Part shown: positions 1 through 9,300 of the stretch, one piece after another
Position numbering within the stretch: the first letter of the stretch is position 1
How the letters are laid out: each line of letters starts with the position of its first letter
DNA from: an uncultured Prevotella sp.
Lineage (GTDB): Bacteria > Bacteroidota > Bacteroidia > Bacteroidales > Bacteroidaceae
Length of the DNA stretch: 20,310 nt
NCBI GenBank assembly: GCA_937874345.1
Contig: CALNBT010000170.1
Location: 1-20,310, forward strand
Reading direction: 5' to 3'
The notes under the pieces: generated by a model
Told to the model about the DNA's origin: nothing
Database searches by the model: none
The model's input: the letters and a program-made list of their open reading frames with translations, nothing else
Made by a program: the position numbers and the translations under genes

Positions 1-1677
1 CAAGGTACAACCAGTAAATGGGAGATCAATAACTTGCTGACGTTCTTGTGGAAGAACGAACATCATAATCTGACAGTTTTAGCAGGTCAGACGGCTGAGG
101 GATATACATACACTTGGCAACAGTCCAATCGATCTGGAACGCCAAGTAACGAGTCGACATTTCACTATCTTTCAAGTGCGTACACTGGGGATAAAACTTA
201 TGGGCTGGATCGTGATTGGACTTCAATTGGTCTGATCGGGCGTATCAATTATAGCTATAATGACACATACCTGTTCCAGGCGAACGTACGTGCCGATGGT
301 TCCTCTATGTTTGCCAAAGGAAACCGTTGGGGTATATTCCCATCTGTTTCTTTAGGTTGGAAATTCACGAATGAATCTTTTTTGAAGAATATCACTCATT
401 GGATGAGTTCAGGTAAGCTGCGCATTGGTTGGGGTTTGCTTGGAAACAACAGAATTGATGAGCTATCCAGATACACTTATCTGACTTCTGGGTATAATTA
501 TCCTTATGGATTAGGAAATGCTACTGTTTACGAAGGATCTACGGCAACTGTACTGGGAAACAACGGTATCAAGTGGGAAAAGAACGAAAGTTGGAATGCT
601 GGTGTCGACTTGTCGTTCTTGAATAACAAGCTGATGTTGACGGTAGAATATTTTGACAGGAAAACAACAGATATGTTGCTGCGTGTACCTACTGTAAGCT
701 CTGCAGGATTGGATCAAAGTCCAATGACAAATGCCGGTGCTGTCAAGAACAACGGTTGGGAGATTGATGTAAAATGGCGCGACCGCATTGGGCAGAACTG
801 GAGGTATGAAGCTGGATTCAATCTTTCTTGGATAAAGAATAAAGTAACAAGTTTAGGGTCAGGAAACGAACCTATTTATGGATCTTATCTCAATGAAAGT
901 AGTATTGTTGACTATGTAACGAAGACGGCAGTCGGCCAGCCCATCGGCAGTTTCTTTGGATATGTTACCGATGGTATCTTTCAGAACTATGATGAAATAC
1001 GAAAAAGTGCACAGTATGAGGTTGGAAAGAATGATTTTGAACAAACCACGATGCCTGGCGATTTTCGGTTCAAGGATTTAAATGGAGATAATAGAATTAC
1101 TGCTGAAGACCGAACATACTTGGGCAGTCCGTTGCCTAAATTTGTATTTGGTGTACCACTATCGATAGGGTACAAGAATTTTGACCTTAGCATTTTCTTC
1201 CAAGGACAGACAGGCAATAAGATCTTTAATGTCATGGACTATTATCTATATAATGCCGCCGCTGGTAATGTATATGCGGATATCAGAAGTAAACATTGGT
1301 CTGGCCAGTTGGAAAATCAGGCAAGAACGTTCTTCCCACTGAATACAAATACCAATATCCCGGATTTAGCCAATAATGATGTTCCAAGAAACTTTCGAGC
1401 AAGCAATTTCTTCGTTCAGGACGGTTCTTATCTCAGAATGAAACAAGCACAACTGACCTATACGGTTCCTCAAGCTTTTCTTAGTAAATGGCATATTAAT
1501 AATTTGGCCGTTTCTTTAACGGCATACAATCTGCTGACGTTTACAAAATATGACGGATTCGATCCGGAAGTTGGAAAAGTAGCAGGGTCAGAGGGTAATA
1601 ATCTCAGTATGGGCGTAGACCAGGGAAATTATCCGCAGGCTCGGAGCTTTACGATTGGTGTTAAATTGAGCTTATAA
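1..1677 (+). CDS. SusC/RagA-family TonB-dependent outer-membrane transporter, C-terminal part
   Basis: This is the C-terminal 558 residues of a SusC-like porin. The frame is open from base 1, so the true start lies outside the window; the TTG at 34 is not a real start. SusC proteins form 22-stranded outer-membrane barrels that import oligosaccharides, powered by TonB-ExbBD, with a SusD lid. Seen here: barrel-type alternating aromatic strands, the family hallmark DLNGDNRITAEDRTYLGSP (about residues 359-377) followed by PKFVFG, and a final strand ending GVKLSL. A full family member has roughly 1000 residues, so the plug, the TonB box and nearly half of the protein are missing from view. The stop TAA (1675-1677) is 23 nt before the SusD start, so the two genes are surely co-transcribed. 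Confidence in the family is very high; the imported glycan cannot be told from this sequence. Confidence 0.96.
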   Translation, partial: QGTTSKWEINNLLTFLWKNEHHNLTVLAGQTAEGYTYTWQQSNRSGTPSNESTFHYLSSAYTGDKTYGLDRDWTSIGLIGRINYSYNDTYLFQANVRADGSSMFAKGNRWGIFPSVSLGWKFTNESFLKNITHWMSSGKLRIGWGLLGNNRIDELSRYTYLTSGYNYPYGLGNATVYEGSTATVLGNNGIKWEKNESWNAGVDLSFLNNKLMLTVEYFDRKTTDMLLRVPTVSSAGLDQSPMTNAGAVKNNGWEIDVKWRDRIGQNWRYEAGFNLSWIKNKVTSLGSGNEPIYGSYLNESSIVDYVTKTAVGQPIGSFFGYVTDGIFQNYDEIRKSAQYEVGKNDFEQTTMPGDFRFKDLNGDNRITAEDRTYLGSPLPKFVFGVPLSIGYKNFDLSIFFQGQTGNKIFNVMDYYLYNAAAGNVYADIRSKHWSGQLENQARTFFPLNTNTNIPDLANNDVPRNFRASNFFVQDGSYLRMKQAQLTYTVPQAFLSKWHINNLAVSLTAYNLLTFTKYDGFDPEVGKVAGSEGNNLSMGVDQGNYPQARSFTIGVKLSL

Positions 1678-1700
1678 TAACTACAAGGAAAAATCATCAT

Positions 1701-3404
1701 ATGAATAATTTACTAAATAAGTTAGCTGTTATCTCTCTTCTCGTTTTATTAACAGGATGTAGCGATTTTCTGGACAAAGAAGTCAAAGGAAATGCTATAG
1801 ATGAGACCTATTATGATACGCAATACAAGATGCAATCCGCATTGGATGCAGCATACGATGTCTTACAGTCTGATGCTTATAACGATCAGGAATGGAGGTT
1901 TGGTGAAGCAATGGGTGACAACGTTTTCGGAACTGATGAAGGTTTGTCTTCACAGATGGGACAACTTGTCAACTTTAGATTCAATACTTCAAATACTTGG
2001 ATTTTGCAAAGATGGGATATAAATTACAAGGCTATTCATCGCGTCAATCAAGTTATTTATAATATTAACAAAGTCCGGATTTCTACAGATGCTAAGACTA
2101 CTTATGATGGCATCCGATGGATTTATGGACAAGCCAAGTTCCTTCGTGCATACTATTATTTCAATCTAGTGAAAACTTTTGGAGGTGTACCCATTCGGCC
2201 GGAGCAAGAGTCTGTTGATTCGTTGGTCGTTCCTCGTTCAACAAAAGAACAGTGCTACGCTTATATTGAAAAAGATTTACGTGAAGCAGCGATTATGTTA
2301 CCCGTTGTCTATGGAAGTTCATCAGAATTAGGAAAGGTAACTCGTGGAGCCGCTGTTGCTCTATTGATGAAGGTCTTGATGTACGAGGCAAAACCAGGCG
2401 TAAATTCTGATAAGTGGCAACAAATGGTTGAGCTTGGAAAATACATGGTTGATGGTGCACCTATGACTTATGCACAGATGCTTCGTACGAATAGTACAGA
2501 AGACTGGGATAATCTTCGTACACGTCTTTGGTTTAAACCTGTAGAAAAGATTTCGGGAGGTAAAAACAATACAAGTGAGTATGAGAATCCTACCGATAAT
2601 TTGAGCCAAATAAGTAATGCATATTCTCTGTCATATACGAATTATTATGGGAGTCCTCTCCATAATGGCGATAAGATGGCATATCTCTTCCAATTCTATA
2701 ATGAGGGAGAATTTTGCAAAGGATCTATTTGGGAAGTTGTTTTCAAAGAGAGTGGCGACGGTACCGGTGGTGATACAAACGAAGGGCAGGGACTGGAATT
2801 CTTCGACGTTGGACAAGTAAAGATGTATTCTACGGACCAGTTGCTTGACAATATTTTTGGTTCGGATGTGCGTAAGGACTTTACCATTCACCATCAAGGA
2901 CAAACTTTCGATGGAGAAATCTGGCAGGGAGGTGAAGGAAATTATGTTTCACTCAAGTGGTATACTCCTAAAACGGATAAACCAAAATATGCTGGTGACA
3001 ATGGAAAGAACCGTCGTGTCTTGAGATATGCAGACGTTGTATTGATGTATGCAGAGGCTCTTAATGAAACGGGTGATAGGGTTAATGCATTAGCCAATTT
3101 GAATAAATGTAAGGCTCAAGTGAATACCATTAACAGCTCTACAAAGTTATATGTCGCTGGCGGATATGGTTATATTAGAGATCAGATCTGGCAAGAGAGA
3201 AGAATGGAGTTTGCGTACGAATGGGACAGATATTTTGATTTGGTACGGCAAGGACAAGCTGCTAATGTCTTGCATGCTTTTGCTGCCTTTCGAGCAAACA
3301 GAAGGGGTGCGTTTTTCCGTGAGGGTATAAATGAATTGATGCCCATTCCACAGACTGAAATTGACGTTTCCAATGGAGTCGTTGAGCAAAATCCCGGTTA
3401 TTAA
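1701..3404 (+). CDS. SusD/RagB-family nutrient-binding outer-membrane lipoprotein
   Basis: A 567-residue SusD-like lipoprotein that would sit on the cell surface as the lid of the SusC porin and bind the glycan. The signal peptide ends in the lipobox LTGC, with Cys20 as the lipidated residue. It is followed by SDFLDKE, an acidic stretch of the kind that sends Bacteroidota lipoproteins to the cell surface. Family signatures are visible: RYADVVLMYAEALNETG near residues 439-455, the ERRMEFAYEWDRYFDLVRQG stretch near 501-520, and the C-terminal MPIPQTEID...NPGY, the usual SusD ending. Length is typical. The ATG at 1701 is preceded by a weak AAGGAAAA at about 7-13 nt, in keeping with the poor Shine-Dalgarno use of this phylum. 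It lies 23 nt after SusC and 26 nt before the next lipoprotein. Ligand specificity is not predictable. Confidence 0.96.
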   Translation: MNNLLNKLAVISLLVLLTGCSDFLDKEVKGNAIDETYYDTQYKMQSALDAAYDVLQSDAYNDQEWRFGEAMGDNVFGTDEGLSSQMGQLVNFRFNTSNTWILQRWDINYKAIHRVNQVIYNINKVRISTDAKTTYDGIRWIYGQAKFLRAYYYFNLVKTFGGVPIRPEQESVDSLVVPRSTKEQCYAYIEKDLREAAIMLPVVYGSSSELGKVTRGAAVALLMKVLMYEAKPGVNSDKWQQMVELGKYMVDGAPMTYAQMLRTNSTEDWDNLRTRLWFKPVEKISGGKNNTSEYENPTDNLSQISNAYSLSYTNYYGSPLHNGDKMAYLFQFYNEGEFCKGSIWEVVFKESGDGTGGDTNEGQGLEFFDVGQVKMYSTDQLLDNIFGSDVRKDFTIHHQGQTFDGEIWQGGEGNYVSLKWYTPKTDKPKYAGDNGKNRRVLRYADVVLMYAEALNETGDRVNALANLNKCKAQVNTINSSTKLYVAGGYGYIRDQIWQERRMEFAYEWDRYFDLVRQGQAANVLHAFAAFRANRRGAFFREGINELMPIPQTEIDVSNGVVEQNPGY

Positions 3405-3430
3405 ATGTTGGACACTAATAGAAATAAACA

Positions 3431-4435
3431 ATGAAAAAAGTAATTAATTATCTACATTTATATAGGGCATTCTTCTGTTACCTGATGATGCTGACATTAG
3501 TCATGGGGCTTGTATCATGTTCAGATGAGAATCAACCTGCTCGAACGCCTGTATCTAGTTTCAGTGTTTCGCAAAAAAACTTAGAAATCAATCAGTCAAT
3601 GAAGATTGATTTTACGGGTGTTGCCGACCAGATTGTCGTTTATACAGGTGATGAAGGTCATAAATTTTCACTTAGAGATTCTAGCAATACCGGCTTTGTC
3701 GTCAATAAAGGACGTTTTACATATTCATATAGTGTACCAGGTACCTTTCATGTGGTAGTAATGGCTTCAACCTATAATACAATTTTGGGAGATGGCCTTC
3801 GTACGGACACTACTTCATTTGATGTCATTGTCAAAGATGATGTTACTAAGATAGATCAAGCTTATACAAACATTACGCCTAACATCTATTATGTTGATTT
3901 TGTAGATGAAGGAAATATGCTTCTCTGTCTTCCTACAAAGCAGGTTTATAATTCAAGAGAGATTCCTTTGAATGCTGCAAAGCAAAGACTTAAGTTTGAT
4001 ATAGCATCAGACTCTTCGAAAATTTATGTTGATAATGCATTATGGACTGGCAAGGATTATTACAATCTGACACAGACACATAATATTCGTGTGGTATCAC
4101 ATTCTGGCTCGATTCGTAACTATAAATTATACTGTTTAATCTATCCGGAATTCAGCAGTATATCGATCAATGGTGTAAAAGGAAAGGTAATTAGAGATGC
4201 GTTTAACCAGAACATCATTACTTATCAGTTTGCTTTACCTGCTGGTTTTGACATTCATAATTTGGTTGTAGACTTTGCTCTTGATGGCGAAGGTCAATTC
4301 TTTATTGGAACATCAACAGTAAGCTCGGGTCAGACAGTAGATCTTTCAAAAGGTACACCATTCACGATTGTCAGGACACATCCTGAAAACTCAAAAGTTA
4401 AAGCAACGACTATTATTAATTTTGAATTTATCTAA
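3431..4435 (+). CDS. SusE-position surface glycan-binding lipoprotein
   Basis: A 334-residue predicted lipoprotein. After a longer than usual N-terminus the lipobox is LVSC with Cys30, followed by SDEN, a surface-export type signal. The rest reads as all-beta modules. A PKD/Ig-like domain covers about residues 38-135 (note FTYSYSVPGTFHVVVMAS near 97-114). Two further sandwich units end in similar patterns: IYVDNALWTGKDYYNLT followed by IRNYKL, and FFIGTSTVSSGQTVDLS followed by a charged beta strand. This layout and its place right after SusD match surface glycan-binding proteins, which vary greatly in sequence between PULs and help hold the polymer at the surface. No catalytic motif is seen. 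The exact Pfam family (a DUF5018-like repeat is possible) cannot be fixed by eye. It lies 8 nt upstream of the next gene. Confidence 0.8.
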   Translation: MKKVINYLHLYRAFFCYLMMLTLVMGLVSCSDENQPARTPVSSFSVSQKNLEINQSMKIDFTGVADQIVVYTGDEGHKFSLRDSSNTGFVVNKGRFTYSYSVPGTFHVVVMASTYNTILGDGLRTDTTSFDVIVKDDVTKIDQAYTNITPNIYYVDFVDEGNMLLCLPTKQVYNSREIPLNAAKQRLKFDIASDSSKIYVDNALWTGKDYYNLTQTHNIRVVSHSGSIRNYKLYCLIYPEFSSISINGVKGKVIRDAFNQNIITYQFALPAGFDIHNLVVDFALDGEGQFFIGTSTVSSGQTVDLSKGTPFTIVRTHPENSKVKATTIINFEFI

Positions 4436-4443
4436 CCGCAAGA

Positions 4444-6387
4444 ATGAATAAATTTCTTTTATCCACAATAATCATTATAATGGTTACTACACTCCCAATT
4501 CATGCTGGGAGTGTAGCACCATATTCAGGGTCACGTATTTTTTGGGATACATCTACACAGAATACAATATTTCAGAGCGGTGGGTACGCTCGAATGATCC
4601 AGCTCAAAGATAAACGGTTGATGGCAGTAACCGAGAATAACGGGATTGATATTACCTTTAGTTCTAATCTTGGAAATTCATGGCTATCTCCGACTAAATT
4701 GGTCGCTAATTTACCTGGAATACCAGAGTGTGTGCCTGATCTCATTCAGCTTGCTGATGGAACGATTATTGTAGTTTACAACCCTCGACCAAGTTCTCCA
4801 TTTTCGGCTGATCGTAAATTTGGAATACGTTGTAAGCGTAGTATTGATAATGGTCTTACGTGGAGTGACGAAATACTGGTTTATGATGGAGGCTGGGACT
4901 GGGGAACCGGTGTCTGGGAACCATCGATGCTTCAACTTCCTTCTGGCGAATTGCAATTATACTTTGCCGATGAGAGTGTTTATCCAACAGATAACGATCA
5001 ACAGATTTCAATGTGTAGATCATTTGATGGTGGTCAAACCTGGAGTGCTCCTATCAAAACGAGTTACAGACAAGGTAGTAGAGATGGTATGCCAACTGCT
5101 GTGATCTTGCATGATGGTGCAACGATCGCAACCGCTTTTGAAGACAATGGTTGGGCGGGCGTTGGAGATTTTATTCCAACTATCGGCGTTTGTCCATTAG
5201 CAACCAATTGGCATAATTATTGGATATCAGCTTCAAGCCCTAACAGGTGGAAAGCATGTGATTATAATTATGTGCCAACCGACGTTAAAGGCGGAGCACC
5301 TTATTTGAGAGTGTTACCATGGGGCGAAACGGTAATTTCTCATCAGTCTACTTATGGTGATGGAGCTAACCAAATGTACATCTATGTTGGTGATCAGAAT
5401 GCCAAGGGATTTAAAGCGATGAGTGCTCCATTTAGTTTAGGTGCAACTGAAAGTGCTATGTGGAATTCTTTGGCAGTCATCGATACTGGTATAGTTGTTG
5501 CTGTTGCTCCTATCAGTGGACGTGTACAGATGATAAAAGGCTATCCTGTGAATACTTTAAATGCCAATTATGCACACCCGACGATTGACGGTACTCAAAC
5601 GGTCGGTGAAGGTTATTTTAAAGCCAATGCAACACAAATGATCTTGGGTAGACAGCAGGGAACGCGCTTTACTGGTGATTTTGCTTTTGACAAAGACTCT
5701 CTTTATTTCACTTCTAGAGTGAGTGATCTAGACCAGGTGGCAATTGGCGGATCGTATGGAGATGGTGTCACTTTACTTCTTGATGCACGAAACGTATCCC
5801 AAGATAAACCAGCAACAGGTGTGTATCGATTGTTTTTCAGATTAGATGGAACCATGCAGGTGATGAATGGTGTTGACGGCAGTAGCTCATGGCAAGTTCA
5901 TCCAGTGGGTGATACCTTGAATGTCGATTATAAAGTGAAAAGAACTACACGGTATTATATTGTAGAAGCAGCTATTCCCTGGTCATCACTGTCGTTTGAT
6001 AGTACTCCCTCCAATACTGACATGAGAGTAAATGTGATGTTGCAGAATAGAGCATCTACGTCTTCTATTCCTGTTTTTGAAATGCTACCCGACAGTAAGA
6101 GAGATGAATCATGGTCATGGATGAAATTACGTATTGGAGATATCTCACTCACTAAAGTAGATCATCCTACCGCCTCTTCAGACCAAAGTTACTTAATAAA
6201 GCGAAATGGAAACAATTTAGAGGCAGACCCTCTAAATTGTTCTTCAATTACTTTGTTTTCTCCATCTGGTGTGATAATCGCTCAATCCAAAGAGGCAAAG
6301 ATTCAATTACCAACCACTAGGGGGATTTTTATTGTAAGAGTGGAATTGAACGATGGTAAAGAGTACATTTCTAAAATTCAGAACTAA
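4444..6387 (+). CDS. Secreted six-bladed propeller glycosidase, GH93/sialidase-like, with CBM9-like and sorting-type C-terminal domains
   Basis: A 647-residue secreted protein with a signal peptide at about 1-21 (cleavage near HAG). Residues about 30-370 form a sialidase-type beta-propeller with Asp-box motifs SIDNGLTW (133-140) and SFDGGQTW (193-200) and a weaker SSNLGNSW (73-80). The segments GVWEPSMLQLPSGELQLYF, SRDGMP and AFEDN resemble the GH93 exo-alpha-1,5-L-arabinanase branch. Glu159 and Glu233 are the likely catalytic pair. I see no FRIP motif or arginine triad that would make it a true GH33 sialidase. Residues about 375-570 look like a CBM9-type (DOMON-like) sugar-binding sandwich. 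The last 60 residues, with LFSPSGVIIAQ then GIFIVRVELNDG, resemble a type A type IX secretion sorting domain. The gene is 8 nt after the binding lipoprotein and 12 nt before the HTCS. The GH93 assignment is inferred from motifs; database annotation could simply say exo-alpha-sialidase-like. Confidence 0.72.
   Translation: MNKFLLSTIIIIMVTTLPIHAGSVAPYSGSRIFWDTSTQNTIFQSGGYARMIQLKDKRLMAVTENNGIDITFSSNLGNSWLSPTKLVANLPGIPECVPDLIQLADGTIIVVYNPRPSSPFSADRKFGIRCKRSIDNGLTWSDEILVYDGGWDWGTGVWEPSMLQLPSGELQLYFADESVYPTDNDQQISMCRSFDGGQTWSAPIKTSYRQGSRDGMPTAVILHDGATIATAFEDNGWAGVGDFIPTIGVCPLATNWHNYWISASSPNRWKACDYNYVPTDVKGGAPYLRVLPWGETVISHQSTYGDGANQMYIYVGDQNAKGFKAMSAPFSLGATESAMWNSLAVIDTGIVVAVAPISGRVQMIKGYPVNTLNANYAHPTIDGTQTVGEGYFKANATQMILGRQQGTRFTGDFAFDKDSLYFTSRVSDLDQVAIGGSYGDGVTLLLDARNVSQDKPATGVYRLFFRLDGTMQVMNGVDGSSSWQVHPVGDTLNVDYKVKRTTRYYIVEAAIPWSSLSFDSTPSNTDMRVNVMLQNRASTSSIPVFEMLPDSKRDESWSWMKLRIGDISLTKVDHPTASSDQSYLIKRNGNNLEADPLNCSSITLFSPSGVIIAQSKEAKIQLPTTRGIFIVRVELNDGKEYISKIQN
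4487..4516 (+). repeat. 11-bp perfect inverted repeat inside the signal-peptide codons of the propeller enzyme
   Basis: The arms CTACACTCCCA (4487-4497) and TGGGAGTGTAG (4506-4516) pair perfectly around an 8-nt loop. The hairpin begins 43 nt after the ATG, so it forms in the early coding mRNA. It could modulate translation or mRNA processing between the binding protein and the enzyme; that role is inference. Confidence 0.55.
6211..6241 (+). repeat. 13-bp perfect inverted repeat in the linker before the C-terminal sorting-type domain
   Basis: The arms AACAATTTAGAGG (6211-6223) and CCTCTAAATTGTT (6229-6241) pair perfectly around a 5-nt loop. The hairpin covers codons about 590-600, in the linker between the CBM9-like module and the last domain. 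It is not followed by a T-run, so it is not an ordinary intrinsic terminator. Confidence 0.55.
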
Positions 6388-6399
6388 AGTATTATAAAA

Positions 6400-9300
6400 T
6401 TGCAAAATATACTTCCAGCTTTTCGGGTTTCTTTCATTAAATTGAACGCAGATATATCCACAGGGTTTCGTCTAATTTGTTTAGTCATTAGCTTATTGGT
6501 AGGACTTCAGATTCAGGCCGTTAGTTATCATTTTCAACATATTTCAAGTCGTCAGGGGCTACCTCATCAGCAAGTTGAGGCTATGATTCAAGATGGCAAA
6601 GGAAACATTTGGTTTGGTACAAGAAATGGGTTGGCCCGATATGATGGATATACCATGCATAGTTATTTTCATGAATCTGGAAAAGATCATTCTTTAGCAC
6701 ATCATTTTATTAAAGCTCTTTTTCTCGATCATTCAAATAGAATTTGGATCTGTAATCCGAAAGGTGTCAGCAGATATAGGCCTGCAACAGATGATTTTGT
6801 CAATTATGATGTACCTGGAACTACGGTCCAATCTATATTAGAGACATCAAAGGGAAAAATTATCTGTGCGGGAAATGAATTATGCGTATTTGATGAGAAA
6901 ACACAATCTTTCGTAGCTTTACCTTCTTTAGGTGAAGGATTTATCATTTCAATAGCCATTGACCGCCACGACAGATTATTTGTAGCTACCAATACCTCCA
7001 TATACTCATATAATTCTTCTCTCACAAAGATTACACGGTTAGACCCTAAATATTATCGTGACTTTATCACAGGTGCGGACGGTATCATACCGATGATGTT
7101 TGACCATTTAGGAAGACTATGGATTGGAAAGAATGGAAATGGCGTTATGTCGATAGACCTGAAGACGGGGAATTCTATCGTCTATCAACCAGGAGTTCTT
7201 TCAAATGGTACAGTTCGTACGATTAAGGAAGACAGACAGCATAGAATATTGTTGGGAACTGAAAAGGGAGTTACCATTATTCATCCTAGTGGACGAATAG
7301 AAATCCTGCAACAGTTCCTTGGAAACATCAACACGCTCTCTGACAATGCCATCTACTCCATTTTAATCGATAAGAATGATAATATCTGGATAGGATCTTA
7401 TTTTGGTGGTGTTGACTTGCTTCAGAACGATAAATACTTTAGTTGGGAAGAGCCAGGATATGGCAATTCACAACTACACGGGAAAGTTGTCAGACAAATG
7501 GTTGAAACATCTCCTGGAAATATTTGGATTGCATCGGAAGATGGAGGTCTAAATGTTTTCAATCGATCCACCTCTTCCTACCAACAATTTAACCGCATAC
7601 CCAATTTAGGAACCAACGTTCATAGTTTATATTTCGACCAGTTTGCAAATGATATGTGGATTGGTACTTTCCGCCATGGATTGTTTCGCTATAATCTTGG
7701 TAGCGGACAATACACTTTCTATGAAGTGGCACCTGGCACATCTTCAAATTCTATCTTTGACTTTGCAAGACAAAAAAATGGTAAACTTTGGATAGCAATG
7801 ACGCAAGGACTTCGTTGGTATAATGCTGCAACCAATACTTTTCAAAAGTCTGGAAATCAAAACTTGGACAATACATTTATCTATTGTCTTGCAACCGATC
7901 AAAACGATAATTTGTGGGCAGGTACCACTTCGTTAGGTCTTTATAAAATTGACGCGAAAACCTCAAAGATTACTAGATGGAAGTCTTCAGAGAAGAAGAA
8001 TGATCTGAAAGACGACTACATTACTTGTATATTTCCTGCCAAGGATGGAAAGATTTGGATTGGTACCAACAACAATGGTCTACAAATCCTTAATCTTAAA
8101 ACCGGTGTCTTCTCAGAATTAGAAGGTGAATTGCAATTGTCAAGATGTACAATATGTAAGATTCAGCCAGATGCCAATGGGCATATTTGGATTAGTACGA
8201 GTCAAGGATTGTTCTGTTACGATTCCAAGAATCGTGCCATTACTCATTTTACAACCGATGATGGGCTACCAACCAATCAATTTAATTTTTCTTCCTCTTT
8301 ATTGTCCAGTTCCGGTATGATGTACTTTGGAACAGTAAATGGATTGATCAGTTTTATGCCATCCAAGAATATTTTTTCTGCCCCCAAATATACAACTCAT
8401 CTGAAAACATTGTTCATCAATGGTGTCGAGATGAATGCAGGCCTTTCTGATTCACCGTTGACGGATGAACTTGATAACATGTCAACTATTCATCTCTCAT
8501 ATGACCAAGCTCGCTCATTCGTCATTGACTATGGAGTTATTTCCCCAGGAAATGTCAACTCGTATGTCTATCAGGTTTGGTTTGAAGGAATTGATAAAAC
8601 CTGGCGTGATGTCAATGCAGAACATCGTTTTGTTGGATACAATTTAGAAGAAGGGAAATACATTCTTCATGTACGTGCAAACAACTCGAATTTTGGATGG
8701 AATCATTGCCCTGAGAAACAACTTGTAATCATCGTTTCTCCACCATTTTATCGTTCGTTTTGGGCGTATGTTATGTACTTGATCATATTCTCCATTTTGG
8801 TGTATTATCTCCAACGTGCGTATAAACAACATCTTGAAGCCGAGAACAAGGTTAAGATGGCTATCATGGAAAGCGAGAAGGTTAAGGAGATTGACAGTGT
8901 AAAATTCTCTTTCTTCACTACTGTTTCCCACGAATTAAAGACACCTTTATCGCTGATTGTTTCGCCATTGAAATGTATCAATAAGGATAATCTGAATCCT
9001 GATGATAAAAATTATCTGGAATTAGCGCTGAAGAATACACACAAGATAGAGTTGCTTGTCAATGAACTTGTCACCTTCAATAAAGTCGAATCAGACAATT
9101 TCCCATTCTATATTCAAAAAGGTAATCCTTTGGAATTTGTCACTTTGTTGACCAATACGTTCAAACAGGCTGCAAGAGACAAAAACTTATCACTCGTTGT
9201 TGAATGCGAAGACAATGGTGAGATTGTTTGGTTCTCCCCATACTATCTGGAGAGCATCGTCAACAACCTGCTATCGAATGCTATCAAGTTTACACCAAAC

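Noticed and set aside
34..1677. SusC starting at the TTG at 34
   Set aside because: The frame is open to base 1 and the product would lack the plug domain; the gene is simply cut by the window edge.
4444..6387. True GH33 sialidase
   Set aside because: Asp-boxes are present, but they occur across the superfamily; the FRIP motif and the arginine triad pattern are not visible, and the WEP and RDGMP segments fit the GH93-type branch better.
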